Below are positions 1 to 12,055 of a stretch of 64,000 nt of DNA, piece after piece. The position numbers and the translations under genes were made by a program. Where the stretch lies: positions 1,263,121,424-1,263,185,423 of the forward strand of contig OY728147.1 of the NCBI GenBank assembly GCA_963277665.1, in the 5' to 3' direction. Source of the stretch: Viscum album (taxonomy: Eukaryota > Streptophyta > Magnoliopsida > Santalales > Viscaceae). The notes beneath the pieces were generated by a model. It was not told where the DNA came from, searched no databases, and saw only the letters and a program-made list of their open reading frames with translations. Each line of letters opens with the position of its first letter. Position 1 is the first letter of the stretch.

Positions 1-500
1 CTCCTATAGTTGTTTCTTCATCTCCTCAATATTCACTATAGACATTCTATATGGTGTATTGGATATTAGAAATGCCCTATGTATAAGGTCAATTGAGAAT
101 TTAACATCTCTTCGAGGAGGAAGACCATACAATTTATCAAGAAACACTTCGGTGAATTCCCTCACAATAGGAATGTATTCATGGATGGTTTCCTCCTTTT
201 ATAAAATCACATGAGCTAGTTATGCATTCACATAGGGGAGTAATATCCATGTTGGAGATGACGGTGTTAATGAAGATTCATCTTCTTCCTTGCACTTTTA
301 GAGAATCGGGGGTCGATTCTCCATATAGAAAGTGATTTCCCTCTCATAGAAATTTATGTTGGCTCTATATAAAGAAATTAAATCCATGATGAGAATTTCA
401 TCAAATTCTACCATAGGGAGAACGAAATGTTTCACCGGTAAGTTCAATCTACAAATTATGACATGTAGGAGTTATATTCATGGGTTTAAATGATTTCCCC
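1..500 (-). pseudogene. Protease and RT N-terminus remnant of element H (Ty3/gypsy, Tekay-like)
   Basis: Read on the minus strand, 180 down to about 7 is open for some 58 codons and contains EFTEVFLDKLYGLPPRRDVK followed by FSIDL and NTPYRM. This is the linker and start of a chromovirus reverse transcriptase. Upstream of it (about 420-320, minus) VEFDEILIMDLISLYRANI resembles the C-terminal part of the pol protease domain, and it ends at a stop. Other stops and frame breaks separate the two pieces. The rest of RT lies beyond the left edge. Only about 650 bp separate the primer-binding site from the protease, of which about 190 bp is leader, so most or all of gag is missing. Lineage is inferred from motif likeness only. 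The reading of RT is firm; exact domain limits are not. Confidence 0.7.
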
Positions 501-869
501 ATTTGTTATACTTAATGACATATTTAATTCCATGATTTGTGGTGGTATTGGGATTGTTCTCATAAACATTAGGGATACAAAAGAATGTTTATAACCATGG
601 AAGTTAAACCCATATTTCACCTTCTATTTATGGTTCTACTCTATCCGATATATATAGGTATAAAAAACATAATTTAATAACACATAAAGGGGAATCTAAT
701 GACAAAAAATGATGACTTATAAATTACCTTTATATCCATAACTTATGATTTATCAAGATTTAATCTATGTTATCCATGATCTAAATCCCAACATATATTC
801 TTGGGGGGGGGGGTTTCCTTAACAACAGTTCATTCTAAGATTGTGAATTTACAAAAGCATATCCCTCGA
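501..869. other. AT-rich internal sequence of element H, no gene seen
   Basis: This stretch lies between the protease remnant and the conserved leader, where gag would be expected. I find no readable gag motif. An 11-base G run lies at 803-813. Confidence 0.4.
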
Positions 870-1060
870 GAGTGTCCTAACCAAGATTGAAACAAGTCCT
901 ATTGTCATTTAGAAGGATACATCGGGTCATGCTTGAAACACCATGTCAATGTTTTCTCTTCTAGGTACATCTGTGCCAGATCCATCTCTACCTGATCATA
1001 TACATAAATATATGTATTTTCTTGATAAACCACATACTCAATACTCTCCAAAACATAGGT
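870..1060 (-). other. Conserved 5' leader block of element H
   Basis: This block aligns with 29866-30060 of element 2. Shared words include GAGTGTC, CTTGGTACATCT/TAGGTACATCT, ATGCCAGA/GTGCCAGA and CTACCTG, in the same order and spacing. In both elements it lies shortly downstream of the primer-binding site on the minus strand, so it is the 5' leader of the RNA. The two elements' LTRs look far less alike than this block. Its role is unknown; packaging or dimerisation is a guess. Confidence 0.5.
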
Positions 1061-1141
1061 ATGTTTTTATTATACTTATTAATATCTTTAAGGATTTCAC
1101 TAGGGTTTTATAATCCTAATACCAAAATTAACTAAACCTAT

Positions 1142-1153
1142 CCTTTGACACCA
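1142..1153 (-). promoter_or_regulatory. Primer-binding site (initiator tRNA-Met type) of element H
   Basis: On the minus strand the sequence is TGGTGTCAAAGG, two bases after the LTR end. It is a decayed form of TGGTATCAGAGC, the complement of plant initiator tRNA-Met that is seen intact at 16509. It fixes the orientation of H and marks 1156 as the inner end of its 5' LTR. Confidence 0.55.
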
Positions 1154-1635
1154 ACTATACCAACCCTTCTTTTCATTACAAACTAAAACATGATTTATTA
1201 CATAAAACTATCACTTGATACAACATGGAAATTTGAGTGGTATAGTTCCATTGAGCGTAGGAACAGTACATGACAACATAAAACATAAAACACACAACAT
1301 ATTTATTGAAAACATTACATAAACACGACAATACCTTGTACTTAGCATTGCATGAGATAACCTGAGGAAACCAATGTTAAAAGGGTGAACTATAAAGACC
1401 AGTAAGGGAGTAATCAAGGCCTAACATGAAAAACAAAGTACATAATAGAAAATAGACATATCAATGGAGAAATAAATAAAATTAACATAATTCCATGATA
1501 TTGCATGATTATCATAACATGGAAATGTGGCAACAACACCTAACATTGTATTAGCATGATCAAAAGATCATTTCACATGGAGCATGAGTAAACCCTCATT
1601 TCCCATGAATTAGAATGCACTACTGGAAATGTGAC

Positions 1636-1895
1636 CTTTCCCAACACTTCTGTACCCCCATTCCCTATGGTTTGGCCAAACTGTTGGGAAAGCCCACATT
1701 GTGGCCACTTTTCCCAACGGTTTTCCAAAACCGTTGGGAAAGGGTAGGCTTTCCCAATGGTTTGGACAAATCGTTGGGAAAAGTCCAATGTAGGATTTCC
1801 CAACGGTTTGGCCAAACTGTTGGAAAAAATGGCCACAAATTAAACCTTTCCCAATGGTTTGGCCAAACTGTTGGGAAAAGTCCCCCAATATTTCA
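1636..1895. repeat. CACTA left subterminal repeat array (TTCCCAACGGTTT type)
   Basis: The array holds head-to-head units of the form TTCCCAACGGTTTGGCCAAA followed by the mirrored half, repeated about five times. Each unit is a near-perfect dyad. Units are separated by 15-30 bp of less regular sequence. Confidence 0.75.
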
Positions 1896-1917
1896 ACATC
1901 ACTTCCCAAATTACAGG

Positions 1918-2400
1918 GACCTATACCAATTGTTGTCAAAACCATTGGTATAGACCTATACCAATGGTTTTGACAACCGTTGGTATAGGTCCTTTGATTT
2001 TTTATTAGATCCTCTTAACCAGAACATTCAATAAATCAAAATTTAAAATAATTATGATAATAAATATATATATTTATGAAATTATGTTTACAAAAGTCAT
2101 GTTAGGTTAGTGGTTAGGTCGTTCAATGATAAACTGGAGGTCCTGGGATCAAATCCAAGCTAATTTTTTTGGAAATATATATACCAACGGTTTTATGGAA
2201 CCGCTGGTATAGATTTTCATATTAATTATACCAACAGTTTTCAAAACCGTTGGTATAGGACTATTCCAACGGTTTTTGGAAAACCCTTGGTATAGACCTA
2301 TCCCAATGGCTTACTTGCCTACGGTTCTCCAAACCGTCGATATAGGTTATACCCACGGTTTGGAGCCCTATACCAAGAGTTCCTAACCATTGGAATAGGT
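1918..2400. repeat. CACTA right subterminal repeat array (TACCAACGGTTTT type)
   Basis: Dyads of the form TACCAACGGTTTT with the inverted half AAAACCGTTGGTA occur at 1918-1990 and again at about 2183-2400, where they are more decayed. They share the CCAACGGTTT core with the left array but have a different flank (TATACC instead of TTCCC). The two groups are separated by about 190 bp of AT-rich DNA with a tRNA-like segment. Confidence 0.7.
2101..2168 (+). other. tRNA-like (SINE-like) segment inside the CACTA element
   Basis: GGTTAGTGGTTAGG at about 2105 looks like a pol III A box. GATCAAATC at about 2149 fits the B-box consensus, some 40 bp later, and a T run follows. That spacing is typical of tRNA-derived SINEs. 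No clear target duplication was found, so it may be a fragment captured by the CACTA element. It cannot fold as a complete tRNA as far as I can see. Confidence 0.35.
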
Positions 2401-3246
2401 TAGTTTTCCATTAGTGATGAGTAAACCTCATTTCACTTGACATATCATGATACTAATCTTTACCCAATGCATTGGAGTGCTATAAGGGTACACGCTTCTT
2501 AAACATTTCATTTCAGGCAAAAGTGTCCCACATGGATCACACAACATTGATTCATTAAACATAATCATTTATTACCTGATAAAGGAATGTAGAATTAATA
2601 CATGGAACGATATAATCAATATGTAAATTTGAATAATGGAGAATACCATTGATAGAGAAATGGGCATGGTATTCACTACACAATGACGTTGGCTTGGAAA
2701 ATCGTGGTTCAATTTCGATAGCATATCGACGTGACATAAGAATTCATAAAAATGGTTGATGAGAGAGAAATGGGGTTTTAATTATATTTACATGAAATAT
2801 AAAGTAAGGGGGTCATATAGATACATGTAACAATAAATTTAATTGAATTTATATTCCTGATACAAAATAATTGCTAGAATGTAAATTAGGAGAGAGATAT
2901 TCCTTATGACATTTCAGCATGATAAAGGGTGTACATGGGATGAATTAATGAGAGAGAAAGGGGTCTATAATCATTAAAAATAAATATTTTAGTACAGGGG
3001 AGGTCAAAAGTTATTCCCCAACATTTATAATTGAAAATAAAATGACATAGAAATATTAAGAAACATGGATAAAATGAGTAAAGAAGGAATCCCTTACATG
3101 GAAGTGTGATACCAAAGGCTTGGGAGAGGCTTGAGAGAATATTCTTGGGAGTTTCTGGATCCATGGGAGGATTTTAAAGAGAGTTGGGAAGAGGTTGGAT
3201 GAACTCTGAAGGCTTTGAGTGAAGAGTAAGTGTGAGATTGGGTGGG

Positions 3247-3254
3247 TTTATATA
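3247..3254 (-). promoter_or_regulatory. TATA box in the LTR of element H
   Basis: On the minus strand it reads TATATAAA, about 1320 bp from the LTR start. Downstream of it lies a stretch rich in CTC and CTT of the same kind as that following the TATA boxes of elements 2 and 3. Position and context match those promoters. Confidence 0.5.
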
Positions 3255-4949
3255 GGAAATGAGAGGGAATTCTTTACTATTTAGTTTGGGGACACCACAC
3301 ATTAGACTAATCAAAACCACAAAACAGACCATGTTTTTTCCCATTGTTTTTACCAAAGGGGAGTGGGAAACAATATTTTTTATGTAAAATGCTATAACTT
3401 ATTAAAATAATTGGGTTTATAATGTGTAGGTGAGTCACACTCTTAAAGAAATCAATTTAAAATCTAAAATGTTTTATAAGTCTTGAATGGTCCACTACGG
3501 CTTTGTAAAATAAATAAATTAAACATTAAATTGAATTGTGTTTTTTTGTAAAAAATATGTTGGCCAAAATAAAGTTTTAAATTATTTTATTACCTCACTT
3601 TTGGGTCATTATGAGGTCATAAAACACATTATATATATATAAAGTACTTAATTTTTACCCTAAAATTCGACTGTCTCGGAAAATTCTGAAAAATTCACCA
3701 TTCGATAATTTTGAAATCCTGATTCCAAAAATAATATTCAATTTGTCTATATAATTTTATAAATATGTGAATTTTTACTTTTATTATAAAAACCAACATT
3801 TATCGAAAATTAATCGGTTTTGACAGAAATATGTTTAAAACCTTAAAAAATTAAAAATTGTATTCATAATAATTATACAGTCATTTATGAAAAGTAATAT
3901 AGTGATAGTATTTTATTAAAATATTATTTAATTAAAAAATACATCAATTCATCAAAATAAATTTCTTAATTTAATATTAACTAAAATATTATTTTTGCTT
4001 TAAAAACAATTTACAATGTATAAATGAAATGAATTTATATTCATTATTCTTTATAAAATTAATACACAGAGCCAAAATGCTCTATTCTTGTTACATAACC
4101 ACTTATAACACCCACTTGTGACTAAAGGGAAAGGTGTGCGATGGTGGAAAAATCGAAGGGTGGCTCGGTTAACATCACTCAAGTGGTAATCTCAATCAAA
4201 TTTCACTTCTCCCGTAGGCGGTTCCTTTCGAGCTTAACATGTTGAAGCTCAGCTTGGGATAGGCCAAGAGAGAAGCCTAATGATGCCACCTCCTTTATGA
4301 ACTCCGAAAAATGGGATTCATATGGGGTAAGTCTACTGGATGAGGCCATCTCTTCCTTTATCTCAGTAAATTGGATTTTTTAATGCCCTATTTTTATACT
4401 AATCACAATATCACTATTCAATGAATATATTGGCAATAATCACAATTTTAAATTATATTTTAAAATCCAAAAACCTAAAACAAAATAATTTCCTAATTTA
4501 TATAACCATTTTACAAAATAATACATTTAATTAGGCCAATAAGAATTTTTATTAATGAATGTTTGGGTCATTACAGTATGACTTGTACTATAGCTTGTAA
4601 CTATAGATCTTATACATGGTAATTCCTCACATATGACCTCAACTATCTAGATCGTTAAAAAACACATAATCCCCTTGCATAAAAAAATAGTTGAACATAA
4701 CTTAATAAGTGTCATAGTACATAGTATTTTCTTCCCAACAATAGAGAAATGAATATCAGTGACGAGGTCTTTCAACTCACCATCTCCTATAATTAATTAT
4801 TCTATGGATATGAAAAACAAAACTTCACCCCCTTATTTGTAATATTGGATATTAGTCATACTAGAAAAGATAATTCTCTAATGAAACATTGATAATTTTT
4901 ATTCATGACATAGGAAGCTCCAAATCATTATGAAATTATTGGGTCATTA

Positions 4950-5712
4950 ATAAGATACAATGAACATGACATTCTATAGGTCACCATACACTCCATTCTA
5001 TGAGATAGCATGACCCATGAATATAAATCCCTCAATCCATAAACTACAATTAGATATATTGGGGTATAGATGAGTGCTCTCTAAATGTACTCAAGATGAT
5101 ATAAAAAAGTAGGATTGATCATATGATGATTAGGAGTACACCATTATTTCTTCGAAAAATGCAGCACAACTAATCTATGTATTGATGAAAAATCTAATTC
5201 ATAAATGATAGAAATACCATTGTACCATTCATCAGACTAAAAAACATCACCAAAAACTCATACAATCCATACCATATCCTTAAAGTTGTTCAGGGTATGT
5301 TACTGGTATCAACATCATTCAATGATACCCAGAACTCATGTGGACCTTATAGAATATCCAGGCGCCTGTTATCTAATTGAAGTGATCATCATGCATTTAA
5401 TGGGATACATGTTTTCACCATCATCTAGTTCACTCTTGGAAAATCCATTGAAAATTACAATGTACCATGAACCTTATCAGAGAAGGGCATAAGAGAATCC
5501 CATATGTATGAGCTAGGTCATAAAAATCCATTTTCTTCTAGATCATCCAACAGAACATTCATCTCATGAATTTATAATTACTATATTTTGTATGGTGGGA
5601 CAGAAATAGGCTCTGAACCAACCACAAACTCAATCGTGATCTTGATCTCCCACTCCGGATGAAAGGTAGAAAAATATTCAAGAAATAAGTCATGAAAAAT
5701 ATTCAATACGAG
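4950..5712 (-). pseudogene. Reverse transcriptase remnant of element K (Ty3/gypsy, Tekay-like)
   Basis: On the minus strand from about 5700, FHDLFLEYFSTFHPEWEIKI, then SEPISVPPYKI, match the start of a chromovirus RT. Further on, YGLYEFLVMFFSLMN (about 5262-5218) is the conserved [10 protein letters not shown] region, and SFMN-IFHQYID follows. Around 5130-5155 FFEEIMVYS stands where the catalytic FIDDILVYS motif belongs, with both aspartates changed to glutamate. GFIFMGHAIS near 5010 matches the FLGHVIS motif. Many stops and several frame changes make it dead. The remnant is cut near 4576 by the LTR of element H. Confidence 0.75.
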
Positions 5713-7950
5713 AGGAAAATAATCATACTAAATTCCCAAAATATTGATAATATTGATTTCTATCTTAGAAATAAGATAATCCAATATGTAAAGAATTAGT
5801 CCTACATGTCAATCCTAAATATCCCACACACCATGGTTGTAATTTTATCACCTTCAATGAGATATAAACGTAACACCCCTCTAATAATATTTTATGTGAG
5901 ATTGTTATATAACAAACCATTCCATAATAAGAATGATATTGAATCCTATCATTTAAAGCACACAATAAAATCAATTGTATGGTATGAACTATTTTTATCA
6001 GAACATTATCTAAAACAATTGATATCCTCTGACCACAATCCCTATTGCGTGTTGATGTTTATGAATCCTTCCATGCTCTCTAGGACTATGCCCAATCCAT
6101 TTAAATAATTAGTAGATAAAAAGGAATGTGATGCCTAGATATTAAAAAAACAAAATAAATGGTATATAATATAAGAATTTCACATATAATTGTAGAGGAT
6201 ACTACATCATAACTATACAAAGTTGACTATATGATGTGTATAAGACATTAACTCAAAACTCAGGATCTAGTCTATCTATATTGTGTTATCCCCTATTTTT
6301 GATATTGCCACTCCTACACCAGGGTACCATATAAAATTTCTCATTTTGACCATCTAGTGGAACTCCAACCACTAGTTTGTAGAGAGGAATCTAAGTCCTT
6401 CCAAAACATTGGTGCTCATCCTAATCCCTATCCACTATTTTATAGTCGGATAAACATGTATACCCTCTAAAGGTGGAATAACCTACCAGATGTATGAAAA
6501 TGTTTGTTGGGGAAAGGAAACTGATGTCACTTGTTGCCATCATTTCCATAATTAAATCTCTCATATTGGATACAAATATGAGACATATTACCACTCCTAT
6601 GTTTATTTAACTATTATTTTCTAGGATATCACTATTACAATAGATATTCCTACTATAAGAATATGTGTTCCTAGTTCACTCTAATAAAACATACTATAAA
6701 CCACTAATTACCACTCTTAGATTTCATTCTATGTTGAGATCCCGATTCATCTCATCATCAGTATTTATTTTTTGAAATACAATAACATGTTCGATTGTCT
6801 TAGAGTGAATCTTAACATTTAATCCTTTCTCTAATGTGATATTTTATTATACCAAAGAAGGCAGAAAAAATTTCAAATTATTGAACTATACAACTTTTTC
6901 CATCACTAAAATTACCTCCTATGTCATGTGCATAAACTAATGAACCCTCTCATTCCAAAATATCTCGAGATAAATGTTTCTTAAGAAATATGATTAAATT
7001 TCATTCAGGTTTAGTGGCTCATGCTGATTGGATTTATCTAAAATGTCCAAACAAATCATAGGATATTCCTCATAATAGGTAGGTAGAAAGCATCACCCCT
7101 CCCTATAAGTGTCTCGAGGTTCTTAAATATCATCTAGAAAGGAAATATTCATAACTAAACATCCTAGGGACCTATATCCCTAATGAATTTGGGAATATGT
7201 AGTTGTTATAATTCTATAATAAACTCAAACATTGATGGTGTGGTACCAAAGGTTTCCCTCCCCATGGATCACATAACCCTTAGGAAGTTGTCACAAAGCT
7301 GGTCATCAATCTAGTTTTCGGGTGTGGATTGTGGTTCTAAATCGACTATTTTGGGAGTGTGATGGTTTCAAAACTTCAAATTCTAATCCCAAAGATGGTA
7401 ATGAGGTATTTTCTATACAAAGGATTAATGAAAACCTAAAAAAAATACTAGACAATAAGGTCAAAATCAGATGGTGAAAGCAATAGAGAACCACTATCCC
7501 AAGGTTCCACTATACTAGAATTAACAAGTGACTTAGAAAACACAATTAGTTCATTAATTTATTTTGAATACATACAACACATAAATTAATTTCACACTTT
7601 ATATGGGAAAATATATCTCCAACCACAAATATGCCCATAGCTTGAACAATTCATGTAAACATAGATCCCCAGGTTCTTATCATGATGCACGAGTACTCAA
7701 ATAATGTTATATCATACCATAAAATAATTATAGTAATTTGTAACATCTCACAACAAGTGAATCACCCAAGGTGACATAACATGAACTGTATCAAGAAAAC
7801 AACATAAATAATAATCCAATACCAGCAACTCATATTTTAACCCATACATGGGTTAGATAATATAATTCATGGGATCAATACCAAGCCCTTAAAAATATTA
7901 GTCTTATTAATAACATAACCAAAATAGTAAATCAACAAAAAAGAATCATA
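5713..7950 (-). pseudogene. Decayed gag-protease region of element K
   Basis: The stretch lies between the RT remnant and a primer-binding site, so gag and protease are expected here. Around 7020-6900 (minus) FNHIS, then FISRYFGMRGF, loosely fit the conserved gag core. The rest is too decayed to read. Short ORFs on either strand show no domain. The assignment rests mainly on position. Confidence 0.35.
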
Positions 7951-7962
7951 TTTCTAATACCA
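7951..7962 (-). promoter_or_regulatory. Primer-binding site of element K
   Basis: The minus strand reads TGGTATTAGAAA, close to the initiator tRNA-Met site TGGTATCAGAGC. Together with the RT orientation it places the 5' LTR of K to the right of this point. Confidence 0.45.
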
Positions 7963-7964
7963 CC

Positions 7965-9355
7965 TTGATTTTTTTACCCGGTTATCCCATCACATGATAG
8001 GGTCGGGTGGGTTATATGACTTTAGTAATGCCTCCACATATGTCAATCAATTCTAATGAAAAAAAATTTTGTATAGAAAATATTGAGGATATTATACCCT
8101 TTTTAAAAATGTAAAACAATAAAAGAAATATTAACTTAGTAGTAGAAATAGTGGGAAAATATCAACAATCAGATTAGTGGCCACATCCAAAACAATGGAA
8201 AAAAATACAAAGAATAAAAAAATCAGGGAATGTTAGGTTAAAATTTACATAAATTATGTGTTAAATCCCATAAATATAATTGAAATTAATGGAATTATAA
8301 ATGACTAAAAAATTCATTGTCTCAATCCCAATATATGTATCATCTCTAAACTCCAACACATCCAGAAACCAATAATCAATAACAATGTCAGATTACATTG
8401 TCTATAACTACATCCATGAAATTTTTATTGGTAAATAATATATCCTAATTAGGATTTCAATAATATTTATTTATCCGAAAATATAAAATCCCTAATTGAT
8501 CTTTCATGAATATACAATTCAACAAATTAAGAGATAAGAAGGGGTATTAATTTAATAAATTAGTCCAAAACATGTAATGAACATGATGACCCGACAACTC
8601 TAGGATGACACCTGATTCATATAAACAAACATTGGATCTATGTTGGAATATTTTTAAGGAGGTGGATCTTCTTTTATTGAGAAAGATCTCCCAAGCTGCT
8701 GGGAAATCCTCTAACATCAAGACAAATTTCCAGTATCAAATCATGGGTAACTCCATGTGAATTATCATCTTAGAGTCTCTTATATCTTCCCAAGGTGACC
8801 ATTTACAAGGGGATAAAATACCATTATCTGATACTATGATCCATGATAATTTCCATGTTGTTGAATCTTACATATTCCCATTTTCAAGTCAAAAAGTGAG
8901 ATCATAGATTATCCCATATTAGGTGTTAGATTATTTTGAAACTAGAGGAATAACCAGGGCCACATCTCATGATGTAGAAAGCAATCCCTCATGTATCATG
9001 TTAATATAATCAATTAAAAAAATGAATTTATAACATTTCACATATATTCTATGATGGAAACTTTCACCAATTACCAATAAAAATGCATTATTTTTCTAAT
9101 GGTAGGCACTCTTGCATCATGTTGGATCCCTGATATAAAAACACACCATGTTACTAATACTAGTAAAGTAAATTTCACAAAACATCATATTATTAGAGAA
9201 TGTTTTCATAACTTATTAATACTAGATTTTATTTCCAAAAAAAGAATATGTCCTAAAACATTTCATTTTAAACTTGTAGAACAACTTGGTTAAGAAGATA
9301 GATATCAGAAAACCAAATGGAGTTAGTGTCAATTATATTCAAAAATACCACTAAA
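7965..9355 (-). other. Probable 5' LTR part of element K, cut by element 3
   Basis: By position next to a primer-binding site this should be LTR sequence. I could not find its outer end. It may continue past the element 3 insertion at 42854, or it may end inside this stretch. No coding content is visible; the 64-codon ORF at 9099-9293 shows no domain. Confidence 0.3.
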
Positions 9356-11287
9356 TATAATGGCCTAGTGTTTTTATACATGGTTATTAGTTTTCTATAA
9401 TGAATATTCATTATAATAAACAAACCCATGCATGAGGACTGTTAAAGGTTAGTGTATTTGGAAATGTGGAACATATTCTTCAAATTTTGTGGAAGATCTT
9501 CAATGTCTCCCATAATGATCCTCCTATTTATTAATCCAACTTAAAACCATTCTTTATAACATGGGGAACACAAAAAAATAAAGGGTGATCTCATATCCAA
9601 TGTAAGGGTAAACAAGTATGATATATATGTGTATCGTGATCATAAATGTACAAAAATAGGATCATAACATTTGGAAAGAAAACCCATCATATCAAAGATA
9701 AAAATCATGAATTATGGAATTAAATGTTGTCATTTATTAGATATAAATCAGAAGGGATTCAATAGAATAATACATGAAAGCATGACATAAAAATTATACA
9801 TGGAATTGTGGATGATAAATTGACATATAATATAATTCCCTTCAATTCAAGGAACATTACCAAAACATATCACGGAACTTCATGGGGCTACACCTACTTG
9901 TTAGGTCACACCACTATCCCAAGTAATAGACTTCTCTTTATAAGGGATCTGGTTTCTCCCTCAACCCATAGTGGTTAAACCCTATCGACTTGTTTCAAGT
10001 CATTATCTCATGGGATATAAATCATTACCCAATGAATGGGAGGGAGATATTGGTCCCACCCATCATATAATGAAAACCATACATATTTGTACCATAATAA
10101 ATAAATTTATTTATCATATCATAATCAATTAAAAAACTGGTTTCATAATAATCATTTCATCATAACATAACCCATGGAAAAGAAATGGGTTTCGAAAATG
10201 TCATTCCATCATAAACATAAACCAATAATAGAATGAATAATGACATTATCTTTGAAAAATATCCATAATAAATAATAACTAACATCAAATAGTGTTATCA
10301 TAGATGGTAAATAACTCTAAGAGATCACATGGAAATAAATATTAAGGAAACTTTCATTAATGTTTTTATTTTTTTTTAAATTCCACGCAATTATAAATAA
10401 AGTAAATTTATTTGTAAGTGAAATTATAATCTTATAAGGTAATCTTTCAGGAATTAAGGCTTCATTATAGAGAAAAAAATATGTTCAAGATGTTTAAGTT
10501 AAAAAACATTCAATTATAACTTTTACTAGAAATGTCACAAAGAACATCATTTGGAAATTGGAAAATATATTCCTTTCAAACCTTTATGTAAATATTCACA
10601 ATGGAAAAAAATAACTTCACAAAAATTTCTAATAAAATTTAAAATATTTTGGAATTCATTTTTAGGAATCATTGACATATAATTTAAATATTCCATGATA
10701 GATACTAACATATATACAATCTCGAACAATATTGACATTGTAAAATTAACCCTTATGAAATTATAATTAGTAGATTTGTATGCCCCATGAAGGAAAGAAT
10801 ATAATATTGATATTAAAATAAAATTTTCCTTTGAATAATAATTATAAAATACTAACATTCTATGTATATACATCATGAAAAAAATCAATAATTTTATAAG
10901 GCATGTCTCCCTTTGAAATAAAAGCGAGACAAAAATCTCTTACCTTATGTATTGACTCTTTTCGTACCCATAATAACCACCTATATAATAAATATTTTCT
11001 TATTATAAATATATTAAATAAGTATATCAAATTATATCAAAACATATATTATTAACTAATGTATTTCTATTATGGAGTTATTAACAATTTCATGTTAAAG
11101 TTATGTTTAGGGAAAAATCGCTTTATTTTTCTCACGTGTTTTGTTTTGTGATATTTTTTTCCTCTTACTTAAATAATAAAATTTTCATCTCCAGAATTAT
11201 AATCATGATATAAATACAATATATTTAATTAACATATAATTATTTATAATAAATTTTGTGAAATACATAAAATGAAAAACACCTTCT

Positions 11288-11700
11288 ATGGAAGGAGGTA
11301 GACTACACCTATGCATGAACACTGTTTCAATTTTCTTGTAGTATTGAATGAATAAAATTAAATGATATATATAAATATAATAATTCCATTAGATTTATTA
11401 CATCATATATATTATATAAATTCAATTAAATGGATTTAACTACATTCCATGTAATGTTTGAAATAATCACATCTCTTTGAGGAGGTGGTAGTCCACACAT
11501 CCAAAAACGATGTTATCATACTTACAAAATGGATAGAATGAAGATATGTTTTATATAATAATTAAAAAATAATAAATAAAAAATAATTATCATATATATA
11601 ACTTCTATAATAATAATTTACATAATTATTCTCTACCTTGAATAGTGGAAATAGAAGAATTATCAACATTGGTTTGTGGGGCGGTAGTCCGTCGTACATG
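11288..11700 (-). repeat. Three-copy ~190-bp periodic motif in element 3 left LTR
   Basis: Copies GGAGGTAGACTACACC (11288 on), GGAGGTGGTAGTCCACACAT (11477 on) and GGGCGGTAGTCCGTCGTACA (11674 on) lie 189 and 197 bp apart. The same series is at 40127, 40325 and 40524 in the sister LTR. The motif is related to the two-copy motif of element 2. Confidence 0.6.
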
Positions 11701-12045
11701 CAAACAATGACTGCTTATCCATTGTATAAAATCATGTGTGAGTGTAGGTATAAACCTAATATAAAAAATATCATTATATTTAGATGATTTTTGTTATTAT
11801 ATGATCTTAAAATAAAAATACTACAAGGGGATTATGGAATAAGTAAAACAATACATTTCATTGACAAACTTTACCTGTTCTTTAGTTATCTCTAGTTGAT
11901 TTTCAAAAATAAAGTTCATTGGTAGTATTTTTTTCCAAAGGAATGCTCCTAAGATAAATTAATTTAATTTGGGAGGATATTGGAATATATTTTGGTTGAA
12001 CCAAAATGTTTTTCCGCTGTGTAGCAAAGAGTATAATGGGTTTCA

Positions 12046-12055
12046 CTTTTATAAG
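12046..12055 (-). promoter_or_regulatory. TATA box in element 3 left LTR
   Basis: The minus strand reads CTTATAAAAG, identical to the boxes at 25996 and 58769. The unspliced distance from the LTR start is about 1960 bp. Upstream on the minus strand is a CCCCTCCCCAC-like stretch. Confidence 0.6.

Larger units (their letters stand above)
1618..2416. mobile_element. CACTA transposon, short non-autonomous copy
   Basis: The element begins CACTACTGGAAA at 1618 and ends TTTTCCATTAGTG at 2416, an imperfect terminal inverted repeat with the CACTA signature. It is flanked by a 3-bp target duplication ATG (1615-1617 and 2417-2419), as expected for this superfamily. It is 799 bp long and has no transposase. 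Both ends are packed with short palindromic subterminal repeats, which CACTA transposases are known to bind. It must be mobilised in trans. ORFs across this region are products of the repeats. Confidence 0.88.
1156..4575 (-). repeat. 5' LTR of element H, interrupted by a CACTA element
   Basis: In its own orientation the LTR starts at 4575 (TGTAATGACCC) and ends at 1156 next to the primer-binding site. Removing the CACTA insert and one TSD copy leaves about 2618 bp. A TATA box lies at 3247-3254. The outer end falls directly against RT sequence of element K, so H probably inserted into K. The partner LTR is outside the window, so ends and TSD cannot be checked by pairing. The sequence is AT-rich with no coding content; ORFs here are chance. 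Confidence 0.55.

Noticed and set aside
1573..1953. ORFs of 87-112 codons on both strands with repeating FGQTIGK-like words
   Set aside because: They are translations of the palindromic CACTA subterminal repeats, which read alike on both strands.
2101..2168. True tRNA gene
   Set aside because: Only A- and B-box-like words are present. I see no acceptor stem pairing or anticodon arm.
1636..2400. CRISPR-like array of short repeats
   Set aside because: Units are dyads of mixed orientation and irregular spacing inside a CACTA element with TIR and TSD. The context is a plant genome.
10547..10888. 113-codon minus ORF in the element 3 LTR
   Set aside because: The aligned part of the sister LTR (about 39345-39572) has only a shorter, different ORF, so the frame is not conserved.
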